DNA of 64,000 nucleotides from Scilla litardierei (taxonomy: Eukaryota > Streptophyta > Magnoliopsida > Asparagales > Asparagaceae): contig CM061139.1 of assembly GCA_030789695.1 (NCBI GenBank), positions 7,517,878 through 7,581,877 of the forward strand. Direction: 5' to 3'. The notes under the pieces are model-generated. The model was not told the DNA's origin. It saw nothing but the letters and a program-made list of their open reading frames with translations, and made no database searches. Of the stretch, positions 22,410 through 31,792 are shown piece by piece. The translations under genes were made by a program, and so were the position numbers. Within the stretch, counting starts at the first letter, position 1. Each line of letters begins with the position of its first letter.

Positions 22410-23233
22410 TGTTTTCTCACCACAGATTGATTGACTGGAGGGCTGGAGCTCAACGCAATCATACGAGACACGCGTGGCCTCTGGGAGACGGGCGCAGCTG
22501 GTTCGGCTCGGCGAAGAGCACGCAAGTCCGAGCGTCTGCATGCCGAAGGGGGTACTCAACAAGATGACGACCTCCGTAGGGGTGGAGATGAACGGGCTCG
22601 AGGGCGAGCGCATTCGACTTTGGATTGGTTGGGCGCCGAAGGGCAGCCTCAGGCGGCTAGATCTTCTTGACTTGAGCAAACGAGAAAGCTCGTCAGGGGG
22701 GTCAGACCTTGGTTCCGACCAAGTCCCCTTCGATGTCTAAGTCAGAACAGATCTGAATGATACTCGGTGGGATCAGTATGGCTCACTGGAATGCCGATAC
22801 ACGAGTTCTCGGGCCGAGCTGAGGAAGAGAATTATAAGGTGGAAGATAAGGTCATTTAAGAGGAATACCTCAGTGTTTTGGGTATCCAGGAAGTGATCCT
22901 TTGCACGTTGTTCTTCGAGTCGATTTATATAAGTCTTCCCCGGCCACGTCTCCTCGACATCCCCTTATCTCGCCCCGATGATCCGTCACCTTGATGGTGC
23001 CTTCATGGGTCATGAAGGTGGGAATAATGGGGATCCTTAATGGTGATTAAGGGGGCATGTTTTAAGGGGAGTGGTTAACTCCTGCTGGCGTGGGTCAGCG
23101 GTTGCGCCCACTTCGGTCCGAGGCCGGTCCGACTCTGAGTCTTTGTGGGGGCCTTGTTCTCCCCTGGCCCGTGGACTTGCGAGACGGGCTTAGGCCATTC
23201 GGTTTTGGCCCATCTTGGGAGGGCCGTATCAAT
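22410..23233 (-). repeat. 3' LTR of Tat-type element 2
   Basis: On the minus strand it starts TGATACGGCC right after the polypurine tract ATGGGGGAAAT and ends GTGAGAAAACA. A TATA box lies near 22924-22936 (minus CTTATATAAATC). The CTGACTTAGACATC phrase near 22732-22745 matches the other Tat LTR. The left end is inferred from the TG/CA rule. Confidence 0.65.
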
Positions 23234-23462
23234 TTCCCCCATCGCTCAGGCAGTTCGGATTCTGACGTTTCGGTTCGAGTGATGTGATCCGTGTGGAATT
23301 GATAGGTGCGTCAGTCGAGGCAGTGGTATTGAATGAAAGTATTCATGACGCTGCCTGGTTGGTTTTCTCCTGCCCTTGGAAGCGAAATTCGAAGTGTCGC
23401 CGGTCGCTGGATGTCGCCACGTGTCCTTCTTTGAACGGCCTAGATTTCGAGGTTGTCTTTCA

Positions 23463-23469
23463 TATAAAA
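23463..23469 (+). promoter_or_regulatory. TATA-like box upstream of the antisense accessory gene
   Basis: TATAAAA lies about 150 bp before the first ATG (23611) of the plus-strand accessory gene and outside the LTR, in an otherwise GC-richer context. It may be that gene's own promoter. This is inference; there is no transcript evidence. Confidence 0.4.
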
Positions 23470-23610
23470 TCGCCACCCTTTTGGATTTTTCCTTTGTGCT
23501 TCCTAATCTGATATTGCTCCTCCAAGTGCTAACGAATTTATCTTCGTCTTCCCTCTTCCAATCCTCTTCAAGGTAATTTCTTTTTCCTTTTCTGCTATTC
23601 GATTTGTCCA

Positions 23611-25749
23611 ATGGCTGCATTGAGGATAGGAAATATTGTTCCTGGGTCCGGTGATCTTAACCGCTCCTGGGTCTGGTAATCCTCCCGAGCCTCGACCGGC
23701 TCTTGACAAAGGGAAGGGTCTGCTGTTTGAGGACCCGGCTCGTCAGGATGATGCCCATATGGTGGAGGAGTTCGATGTCCCCCGGTGATCCTTGGGTCGT
23801 CGTCCTCCGTTCCTTATTCCACGGCAGATGAGATCAGGGCGAAGTACCTCTGCCACCCGTATGACGTTCGGGTTCCCTTTACCGATGAGAGAATTTTCTT
23901 TCCAGGGAGCCGCGAAGTCGGCGTGTACGTCGAGATGTTCCGTATGGGGCTCCTCTTCCCTCTCCACCCTTTCATTATCCAGGTCCTGGAGTTTTTGGTG
24001 GTGGCCCTGTGTCAGCCGACCCCCTACTCGATCGCAGCATTAGTCAGATTTATCATGATCTACAATGCGCATGGGTTGGAGCCGACCATGTCCCTCTTCT
24101 TCTATTATTTTCAGGTCCAGTTGATTGGCCAGGGGTCATGGCAGCACATACGCGCCGGGCAGGGAGGGAATATTTGTTGGGTCCGCCCTGCTGGGTTAGC
24201 GACTGGATCAGAGACTACGTGTTTGTGACCTTTCAGGGAGACGTCGTGATTCTGACCGGTTGGGTGAGCCTGTGTCGGTATGAGTTGACATTGTCCCTCT
24301 TCAAGGTTGATCAGGCTGCAGTCAGGCTTTTGTCGGTGTTGCCGCTGGTGGAGAGGTCGGTCTGGCCCTTGCTGGACGACCTTCTCCTTAAGAATGTCAT
24401 GTGGTCCCCTGGTAGGTGCTTTTTTCCTTCTGCCTTTCTCCTTTGCTTACCCTGATCTTCCATCCTTCTGCAAAGATGGTGGGTCAGAGTTCAGCCATGA
24501 AGTGCGCGAGCTCATTCACCGGGGGCCTCTAGCAGGTGCAGAAATCCTTATGGCCATGCTCCTCTGTGCATGATGGAAGAAGATATTCGTGTGGTTGACG
24601 TCTCGATGGGGACGCTGGAGCCGGCGGTCGTCCCCACACCACCACCCCATGTCGTCGTCGATTCCCCCACGGCGGGGAACTTGACCGGTGATAACCCTGG
24701 TCTTGCCCGTGTCGAGGGGACTGCAAGGGGCACCAGGCAGGGCTCCCGAACACCGACCGAAAACCGCGGGGAGAAAAGAAGCGCCCTCATTTGGAGTTTG
24801 GAGGGCCTGAAGAGGAGGAGAAGAAGAAGGCGACGACGACGGGGGAGAGCAGGCTCTCGGCAGTGCCTAACTCGCCGATCGTCTCTGGGGCAATCCTCCC
24901 GGTGGTGGAGGTGGCCACCTCCCCCGCCACGCTGAGCAGACTCCGGTTGGCGCAGAGGGTGCCCTATCCGTGCTTGAGGCCGGCCCAGAGGCTCCATCCG
25001 GAGGATCGGTCTTCACCGACCGAGAAGTGGCCGTCCAGCTGGCGCAGGGCTCCGTCCTTTCGAGGGACCGCTCTTTGTTAGAGAGGATCTGCTCTGATCA
25101 CTTAGCGGACTCCCTGGTGTGGTAAATCTACCAGGTCGGTCTTTTTCTTGCCTCCAACTCTATTTTGTTGTGGTCTTTGCTTATTCCTTCTGTCCTGCAG
25201 GCTACCACGATGGCCGTAGAGGCACAGCATCTCTCGGAGCGAGTGGACGGTCTCGAGGCAGCCCTGGCATAGGAGCACCTGAGGGCTGAGGCGATCGAGA
25301 AGGCAGCTGAAGAGGCCCGTTCGAAGGCTCGTCGTTCGAGGTTCGGGTCGATGAGATCACCTCTGAGGCGAGGAGCTTGAGGGAGGCTTAGGCAGTTGCC
25401 TAGAGGTCCGCTCAGGAGGCAGAGGAGGCGTTCCGCCGGGATAGGAACGAGCTCTGGGCCAAGCTGGGTGCACTACGACAAGCAAACCCTGCTCGACTTG
25501 TCGAGTAGATGGATATGGGTTACGAGGAGGTCCTGGCACCGAGGATCGCGGAATCCCTCTGAGGGACGTTCCAGGCCTATGAGGACATCCTGGCCCCAAT
25601 GATCGTGGGGGCCTTTTGGGATGGGTTCCTGAGGTTTGATGAGCGGGTCCAGTAGATGCTTCCCCATCCTTCGGCCGGTCCTAATGAGCCCGTTCGATCG
25701 GGGCAAGGTGAGGCCCCCGGGGATGCCTCTTCCCGGGCCCCAGTTTCGT
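23611..25749 (+). pseudogene. Antisense accessory gene with Transposase_28-like domain and introns
   Basis: Encoded opposite to gag. An N-terminal stretch from ATG 23611 stops early (TAA near 23677). The next open part (about 23785-24120) has PFTDERIFFPG then VYVEMFRMGLLFPLHPF, matching the 'putative gypsy type transposon' family (Pfam Transposase_28: LPLHPF core). The frame then shifts, continuing as YLLGPPCWVSDWIRDYVFV. Plausible introns are 24412-24475 (GTAGGT...TGCAAAG) and 25122-25200 (GTAAAT...CCTGCAG). After 25200 a helical, Glu/Ala/Arg-rich region (LSERVDGLEAALA) looks like a coiled coil, with stops near 25270 and 25390. Function unknown in the family. The gene is broken by at least one frameshift and several stops. 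Confidence 0.7.
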
Positions 25750-25980
25750 AGGCAGTGTATCCCCTTTTTTCCCCCTCCTTGTAAAAAAAGAACCTTTATT
25801 GACTGTAAGAGACAAATTTATTTTTTTGAATATTTTACCTTTTTGTACGCTGCTGTACTTTTGTTTTCTGCAATTCTCTGACTTGGTGTTGTCCCTCTCC
25901 CGATGTTCATGCCGAGGTAGTTCGCTGGTTTGAGTAGCGGGAGGTTTTCTTTTCGTCGACGGAGTCATTGGCCTATCGAG

Positions 25981-27320
25981 GTGATCGGCCTGCTGGGGGG
26001 AGTTATCCCCAACCTCTCGTAGGATCATTATGATCGACCCGCTGGGGGAGTTGCTCCCAGCCTTACGGGCGATCGTAGTGATTGGCATGCTGGTGGAGTT
26101 TCCTCCAGCCTTACGGGCGATCGGAGTGATCGGCCTGTTGGGGGAGTTGCCCCCAGCCTTATGGACGATCGAAGTGACCGACGTGCTGGTGGAGTTGCCC
26201 CGGCCTTACGATCGATCAGAATGATCGGCCTGCTTGGTGATTTGCCCTCAGCCTTACGATCGATCGGAGTGACCGGCCTACTGGGGGAGTTGCCCCGGCC
26301 TTACGGTTGATCGGAGTGATCGGCCTGCTGGAGGAGTTGCCCCAGCCTTACGGTCGATCAAAGTGATTGGCCTGCTGGAGGAGTTTCCACCGGCCTTACG
26401 GACGATCGTAGTGGTCGGCCTGTTGGGGGAGTTGCCCCCGGCCTTACGGATGATCGGAGTAGTCGGCCTGCTGGAGGAGTTGTCCCCAGCCTTACAGTCG
26501 ATCAGAGTGGTCGGCCTACTGGGAGAGTTGCCCCCGGCCTTACAAACGATCGGAGTGATCAGACTGCTGGGAGAGTTGTCGCCGGCCTTACGGTCGATCA
26601 GAGTGGTCGGCCTGCTGGGGGAGTTGCCCTGGCCTTACGGTCTATCAGAGTGGCCGGCCTGCTGGGGGAGTTGCCCCAGCCTTACATACGATCGGAGTTG
26701 TCGACCTACTGGGAGAGTTTTTCCCAGCCTTACGATCGATCGTAGTGATCAGCCTGCTGTGGGAGTCGGCCCCACCCTTATGGATGATCGTGGTGATCGG
26801 CCTGCTGGGGGAGTCGCCCCCAGCCTTACAGACGATCGTGGTGATCGGCCTGCTGGGAGAGTCGCCCCAGCCTTATGGGCGATCGTGGTGATCGGCCTGC
26901 TGGGGGAGTCGCCCCCAGCCTTATAGACGATCGTGGTGATCGGCCTGCTGAGGGAGTTGTCTCCAGCCTTACGGTCGATCGGAGCGATCGGCCTGCAGGG
27001 GGAGTTACTCCTAGCCTTATGGACGATCGTAGTGATCGGCTTGCTAGGGAAGTCGCCCCCAGCCTTACGGTCGATTGTAGTGATCGGCCTGCCGGGGGAG
27101 TCCTCCATAGCCTTACGGTCGATCATAATGATCGGCCTGCTGGGGGAGTCACCCCCAGCCTTATCGATGATCAGAGTGATCGACCTGCTGGGGGAGTCGC
27201 CCCTAGCCTTATGGATGATTGTAGTGATCGGCCCACTGGGGGAGTTGCCCCAGCCTTACTGTCAATCATAGTGATCGGCCTGCTGGGGGAGTTTCCCCCA
27301 GCCTTACAGGCGATCATGAG
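25981..27320. repeat. 48-bp minisatellite, about 28 units
   Basis: I count 28 units of 47-50 bp of the form TGATCGGCCTGCTGGGGGAG followed by TTGCCCCCAGCCTTACGG and a CGATCGTAG-like tail. Each unit contains an inverted repeat (CTGGGGG against CCCCCAG) and a second GATCG/CGATC pair. Because 48 is a multiple of three, long 16-residue-repeat open frames exist on both strands; I regard them as by-products. It lies between gag and the antisense gene of the Tat element. Confidence 0.95.
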
Positions 27321-27399
27321 GTCTGGTTCGGTGGAGCGGGAAGAAACACGATTGCTCTGTGCGAACTTGTATTTCATTCTCTGAACCAGGAATACATTC

Positions 27400-28113
27400 G
27401 AAAGGAAAAGGCAGGGAAGATAATGACGAGCTAGTCTCGCTTGAGGGGAGGAGTTGTGGCTGATTGTCCTGCCTTCTCACTCGATGATGTGCAAAACCGT
27501 CTGGATGATGTTCACATCCTTCCCTTTGTCCATCTATTTGGACGTTCCTTCTCCGGTGGTTGCCTTCGGGGTGTCGACAAAGTTCTTCAGGTGACCGTAA
27601 CTGATAAAATGGTCGATGTCTTTCTTCAGGTGCCAACATTCGTCAGTGTCATGACCATTGTCCTTGTGGTGCCTACAATAATTTTCCTCGTCCCTTCTGC
27701 CACCCTTCATCTTCGAGGGCGGCTTGCCGATGTGGCCCTCTTGCTGAGCCTGCGTTAGGACGACGTCCTGAGTCGCGTTCAGCCTGTGGGTTGTGCTTCC
27801 TCCTTGCGCTGCTTTCCCCTTGCCTTCGTCTCCCACATGTGGTCTTCCAGCTCGTGACGCTCACTTTCGTCTCGTTTGGAGCTCCGCTTGGCTCCCGTGG
27901 GGAGACCTCCTTCCTCTGCTAGTAAAGCCTCTTCCATCAGCATGTAACGCTCCGCCCGAGCTATTACATCAGCGAGGTCATTCGCGGGTTCGTTGTGTAG
28001 CGACTTCTTTAGGCCCCTGTGTTGGAGCCATTTCTTCAGGGCCGTTTTTACGACCATCTCGGGACAGCTCTCCATATTTAGCCTCTCGGCGTTGTAGCGT
28101 CGCATGTAGCTAC
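27400..28113 (-). pseudogene. gag: Tat gag, C-terminal half
   Basis: On the minus strand from the insertion point: RRYNAERLNMESCPEMVV, then ANDLADVIARAERYML, the end of the gag core. A charged region (SSKRDESERHELEDH) and a cysteine/histidine motif YCRHHKDNGHDTDECWHLK (about 27735-27675) follow; the last resembles the FCxFHxxxGHxTxEC knuckle of this lineage. Frames shift near 27780 and 27550. A protease does not follow; the sequence runs out into the minisatellite. It continues the fragment at 38797-39377. Confidence 0.8.
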
Positions 28114-28808
28114 TGTTGAGTATTGGACTCTCCACCTTGATTTTGATGATGATTAAACACAAATCATTGTGACTAACTCATGTGTTTGCAGTTAGCTATA
28201 AAGTCACCAATTAGATTCAAGAAGATCAAAAGTGACTACATGTGTTGATTCAAGTGAAGGACTTGGTAGATCAATAAAGGTGAAGCATTGGCTTGAAGAA
28301 CTCAAAGGCTACCTCAAACCTCAAGCCAATGTCATCAACAAATGAATGGAAATTCAATCCAAAGAGAAGATAGGAATGGATGAGTTAAAAGCTTCGAAGA
28401 CTATGACGTTGGAGATTTTCAAGTCATTCAACTAAAAGACTCAAGACCTTGAAGAATTATGGAGATCGTCGCCAAAGTACTTTGTTCATCTCAAGCGACG
28501 TCCCAAGACTTCCTCAGAACGCGTGATCGTTATGCCTGGAGCTTCGTTGAAGCACAAGGAGTATTCATGAAGCCAATGGATTCAGATTCTCCATGTTGAT
28601 GCTTTGAAGACGGTTTGTCATGTTTACTTTTATTGCCTTCTAGCTTCGGTTTAGTAGAATGTTAAGCATTGAGTAGTACTTGCCTAGAAATCTTTATAAC
28701 TTTCATATCTTATCTCTAGGGTTGCCTTAGAAGCCATTAGAAACTTTCCCATAGCTTATCGCTTCTTTTCTCGGCTTCGTATGCATCTTAATTGGTTCAA
28801 GTAGAAGA

Positions 28809-29352
28809 ACCAACCGACTAGATGACGATATAGTAGGTTGGAAATTCTTCTTGAACCGACTAGACATCCTAGTTAAATTCAGCCCATTCACTGTTGGTCA
28901 ATTAGTCGGTCCAAGAAGGTTCACCGACCGACTAGATGACGATTTAGTCGGTTGGAAATCCTTCTCAAACCGACTAGTTATCCTAATCAATTCAAGACCA
29001 TTTGTTGACCAATTAGTCGGTCCAAGAAGGTTCACCGACCGACTAAATGACGATCTAGTCGGTTGGTGTCTCTTCTCAGACCGACTAGTTTTTCTTGTGA
29101 AATTCGACCTTTGTTTTATTGACCTGTTAGTTGGTTCAAGAAGGATGGTTAATCGATTAAAAGCCAATCTAGTCGGTCCAAGAAGGTTCACTGACCGACT
29201 AGTTGTCAATCTAGTCGGTTGATGATCCTTCTTAGACCGACTAGTTCTTACCCATGATTTCACCATCTTCTCTGTCAACCATCTAGTCGGTCCAAGAAGG
29301 TTCACCGACCGACTAGTTGCAAAACTAATCGGTCAGTGATCCTTCTTAGACC
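28809..29352. repeat. CCGACTAG/CTAGTCGG array upstream of TATA (5' LTR)
   Basis: About 18 half-sites ACCGACTAG or its reverse CTAGTCGGT occur in about 540 bp, mostly as facing pairs such as CCGACTAGATGACGAT then TTAGTCGGTTGG. A GTCCAAGAAGGTTCACCGAC linker recurs about four times. Joined half-sites would form the 12-bp palindrome CCGACTAGTCGG. Confidence 0.9.
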
Positions 29353-29425
29353 GATTAAGCAGCTTCAGAATAGAGCCGTTGGGGCATTTATTGCCACGAA
29401 TTTTGTGACCGTTTTCTCTCTTCCC

Positions 29426-29433
29426 TATATAAG
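29426..29433 (+). promoter_or_regulatory. TATA box of the Sirevirus-like 5' LTR
   Basis: TATATAAG lies about 75 bp after the last site of the palindrome array and marks the U3/R region. The 3' LTR has the same box near 37965. Confidence 0.65.
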
Positions 29434-30259
29434 TTTGAGTGCTTCAAACCAGGGATCCAAGGCTGAAATTAGAGACATTTTCACATCTTTGAGAAGAGCC
29501 ATTCAACTCCAATTCCAAGCTCTCTCATCTCACAAGAATCTCTCTCTCACTCCTTGAGCACTAATTACTCAAGAGAGATTCTCATTCCATGTGGGCTTCT
29601 CAAGCTAAGAGCTTGAATCAAAGTCACCAGCCTCTCCCTAGCCATCTATTGCTGCTCATCTTGGTGGAGCTAGGGTTTGGTGATCTCATCTTCCTCAAAA
29701 TCCATTCTTGCCCTATATTGGTAAGTATTTCTCAAGGCATAGGATTTTGTGGTAAGAAGTTTTACATTTCATTCTCTATACATATAAATTGTTGTATACT
29801 CTCGGTTGTTGAGAGGGTTGGCTTGATCCCAAGTTGTGGGAGTCAAGATTATGTTTTGCTCTCGGTTTGTGAGAGTGTGCTTAGTCCCTAGTTGTGGGAT
29901 TAAGGTCTTTGCGTGTTTCCGGGTTGTGGGATACACTGACATCGATTGTAGGTCGATTGCACTTGTGGAGTTTTCGTAAGTGGGCTAAAGGAAATCTCTA
30001 GCGGTTTGCTAGAGTATCCGGAGGGGATCCGGGTGTTGCTGGAGTAGGGCACTGGTAACAAGTCGGGGAGACTTGGGTGGCACCGAACCAGGGTTGATTG
30101 CGAGTTAGCATTGCTTTCTTGCTTGGGTTGTTGTTCATTTCTTATATTCCGCATTTGTTGGTTAAGTAGGGTTTTATTTGGCGTAAATTCCTTATAATTC
30201 TATAATACACTATTCACCCCCTCTAGTGTTTGTTCCTCATAGCACAGGGTCACTACAAT

Positions 30260-30271
30260 TGGTATCGGAGC
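30260..30271 (+). other. Primer-binding site of the Sirevirus-like element
   Basis: TGGTATCGGAGC, one base from the standard TGGTATCAGAGC initiator tRNA-Met complement, two bases after the LTR end. Confidence 0.85.
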
Positions 30272-30283
30272 AAGGTTATAGCT

Positions 30284-31792
30284 ATGGAAACCAACAACAA
30301 CAACACACGAAGCCCTTTTCCTTCATATCTCCTTGGGCCCAACTATCAAATTTGGAGTGTGAAGATGAAGGCTCATATTCAATCCATCAATGAGGATTAT
30401 TGGAAGCTTGTGGAGAAGCCCTTTCGCGCACCTACCACTTCCGAACATAAGTGGACAAATGAGCAAAAAGAATTGGTGAAGAAACATGATGAGGTAATGA
30501 ATATCTTGCTTGATTTTTTAACTTATGATATTCTTATGCGTGTGTCCAAGGCAACAACGGCATATCAAATATGGCATATGCTAGCGGAGCAAGAAGAGTC
30601 CACCTCGGAGTGTTCTTCCTCCAATGATGAAAGAGATTCATTTATAGGCTTGATGGCACGAGAGGACGACTCTAGTGACGAATCAAGCGATTCAAGTGAA
30701 AGCGATAGCGACGATGAAGAGATAACAATGGATGATCTTAAAATTGAACTTAAGCAATTATTTGATAAATATCAAAAGCTTATGCATAAATATTGTGATG
30801 CTAAGAATAAGATTACTAGTCTCACTAACACATCTACATGTAGCACCTCTAACAATGACACCATTGTTGAGACACTCGCTATTGAGAAAGCAAGTTTGCT
30901 TACTCAAAATGGCTTGTTGAGAAATGAGGTGGAGTCCCTCAAATCTCAACTTGATCGTGTTTCCATTGTGGATAGTAACGATCTTGAGATTGAAAATCTT
31001 CAATCTCAAAACACTTATTTGGGCATTGAGAATGAGAATCTCAAATCCCATGTGCACAAGCTCACCACACATGCATCCATCTTGAATGCATGCACCTCCT
31101 ATAGTGAAGTAACTATAGATGTAGTGAGGCCATCCTCCGATGCATCCACGAGTGATGTCTATAACTACTTGGGTAGTTCTACTACTAAGGAAACCACCAC
31201 TCCTATTCCTCCCTCCTTTGGAAAGAAACCCACTTTGGGTGGACATCAAAGGAAGGGACATGCTTTCATGTACACCAATACACGTAGGAATGCATCTACT
31301 CCTCACATTTCTACAAATGATGATTTTTATGCTCCACACCCACGAGCACGTGCAAACACACATTTGAGACAATCTCATGCACGTACTCATGCTCATGCAC
31401 CTTCACATGCTTATGATCACACATCACATCCACATGTGCATGCTTATTATCATGATCATCCTCATGCATACACACCACATATTCATCCACGTATGTATGC
31501 AACACCACACCATGGATCATATGCCCATCATCATGCTTTAGCACAACACAATGTTCCTCATGCTCTTGCTAGATCTCATGTTCCTAGGCCACATGCACCA
31601 CGTAGAGATCAACCTTTTGTGCATGCAACCACTAGGAAGAGGATACCCAAATCATACACTATTTGGGGTCTGAATAACACTAGCATTCTTGCTAAGGATA
31701 TGTATGTGCAATCGTATATTACTGATATTATCTTGAATGATGATTATGTTGGGAAATCACGGTCCTCTTGGACATGGCTTCCAAAGGGTTAG
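30284..31792 (+). CDS. gag: Sirevirus-like gag with acidic, coiled-coil and His-rich regions
   Basis: 502 aa from the ATG at 30284, only 12 bases after the primer site. The N-terminal core has FPSYLLGPNYQIWSVKMKAH and VSKATTAYQIWHML (copia gag W-x-x-K and A..IW patterns). Next is an acidic, serine-rich stretch (DSSDESSDSSESDSDDEE, about residues 130-147). Then a long heptad-like coiled coil (about 150-270). The usual CCHC zinc knuckle is not seen. Instead about residues 355-470 hold some 25 histidines (HTSHPHVHAYYHDHPHAY). The end WTWLPKG resembles the linker before pol in Sireviruses, but a stop follows. Uninterrupted ORF, so it could still give a protein. A metal- or RNA-binding role for the His-rich tail is only a guess. 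Confidence 0.85.
   Translation: METNNNNTRSPFPSYLLGPNYQIWSVKMKAHIQSINEDYWKLVEKPFRAPTTSEHKWTNEQKELVKKHDEVMNILLDFLTYDILMRVSKATTAYQIWHMLAEQEESTSECSSSNDERDSFIGLMAREDDSSDESSDSSESDSDDEEITMDDLKIELKQLFDKYQKLMHKYCDAKNKITSLTNTSTCSTSNNDTIVETLAIEKASLLTQNGLLRNEVESLKSQLDRVSIVDSNDLEIENLQSQNTYLGIENENLKSHVHKLTTHASILNACTSYSEVTIDVVRPSSDASTSDVYNYLGSSTTKETTTPIPPSFGKKPTLGGHQRKGHAFMYTNTRRNASTPHISTNDDFYAPHPRARANTHLRQSHARTHAHAPSHAYDHTSHPHVHAYYHDHPHAYTPHIHPRMYATPHHGSYAHHHALAQHNVPHALARSHVPRPHAPRRDQPFVHATTRKRIPKSYTIWGLNNTSILAKDMYVQSYITDIILNDDYVGKSRSSWTWLPKG

Larger units (their letters stand above)
28114..30257 (+). repeat. 5' LTR of the Sirevirus-like element
   Basis: 2144 bp, TGTTGAG to CACTACA. Palindrome array at 28809-29352 and TATA box TATATAAG at 29426-29433. 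R/U5 follows, with GAGAGGGTTGG and TTTGTGAGAGTGTGC phrases around 29810-29880. Confidence 0.92.

Noticed and set aside
26363..27384. Long ORFs with 16-residue repeats on both strands
   Set aside because: They follow from a 48-bp tandem repeat whose length is a multiple of three; no domain, start context or codon bias supports a protein.
28851..29305. ORFs of about 125-135 codons on both strands, repeated at 37390-37844
   Set aside because: They read through the CCGACTAG palindrome array; the symmetry of the sites keeps both strands open.
28809..29352. CRISPR-like appearance of spaced palindromic repeats
   Set aside because: Half-sites are short, unevenly spaced, in alternating orientation and inside a eukaryotic LTR; no cas genes.
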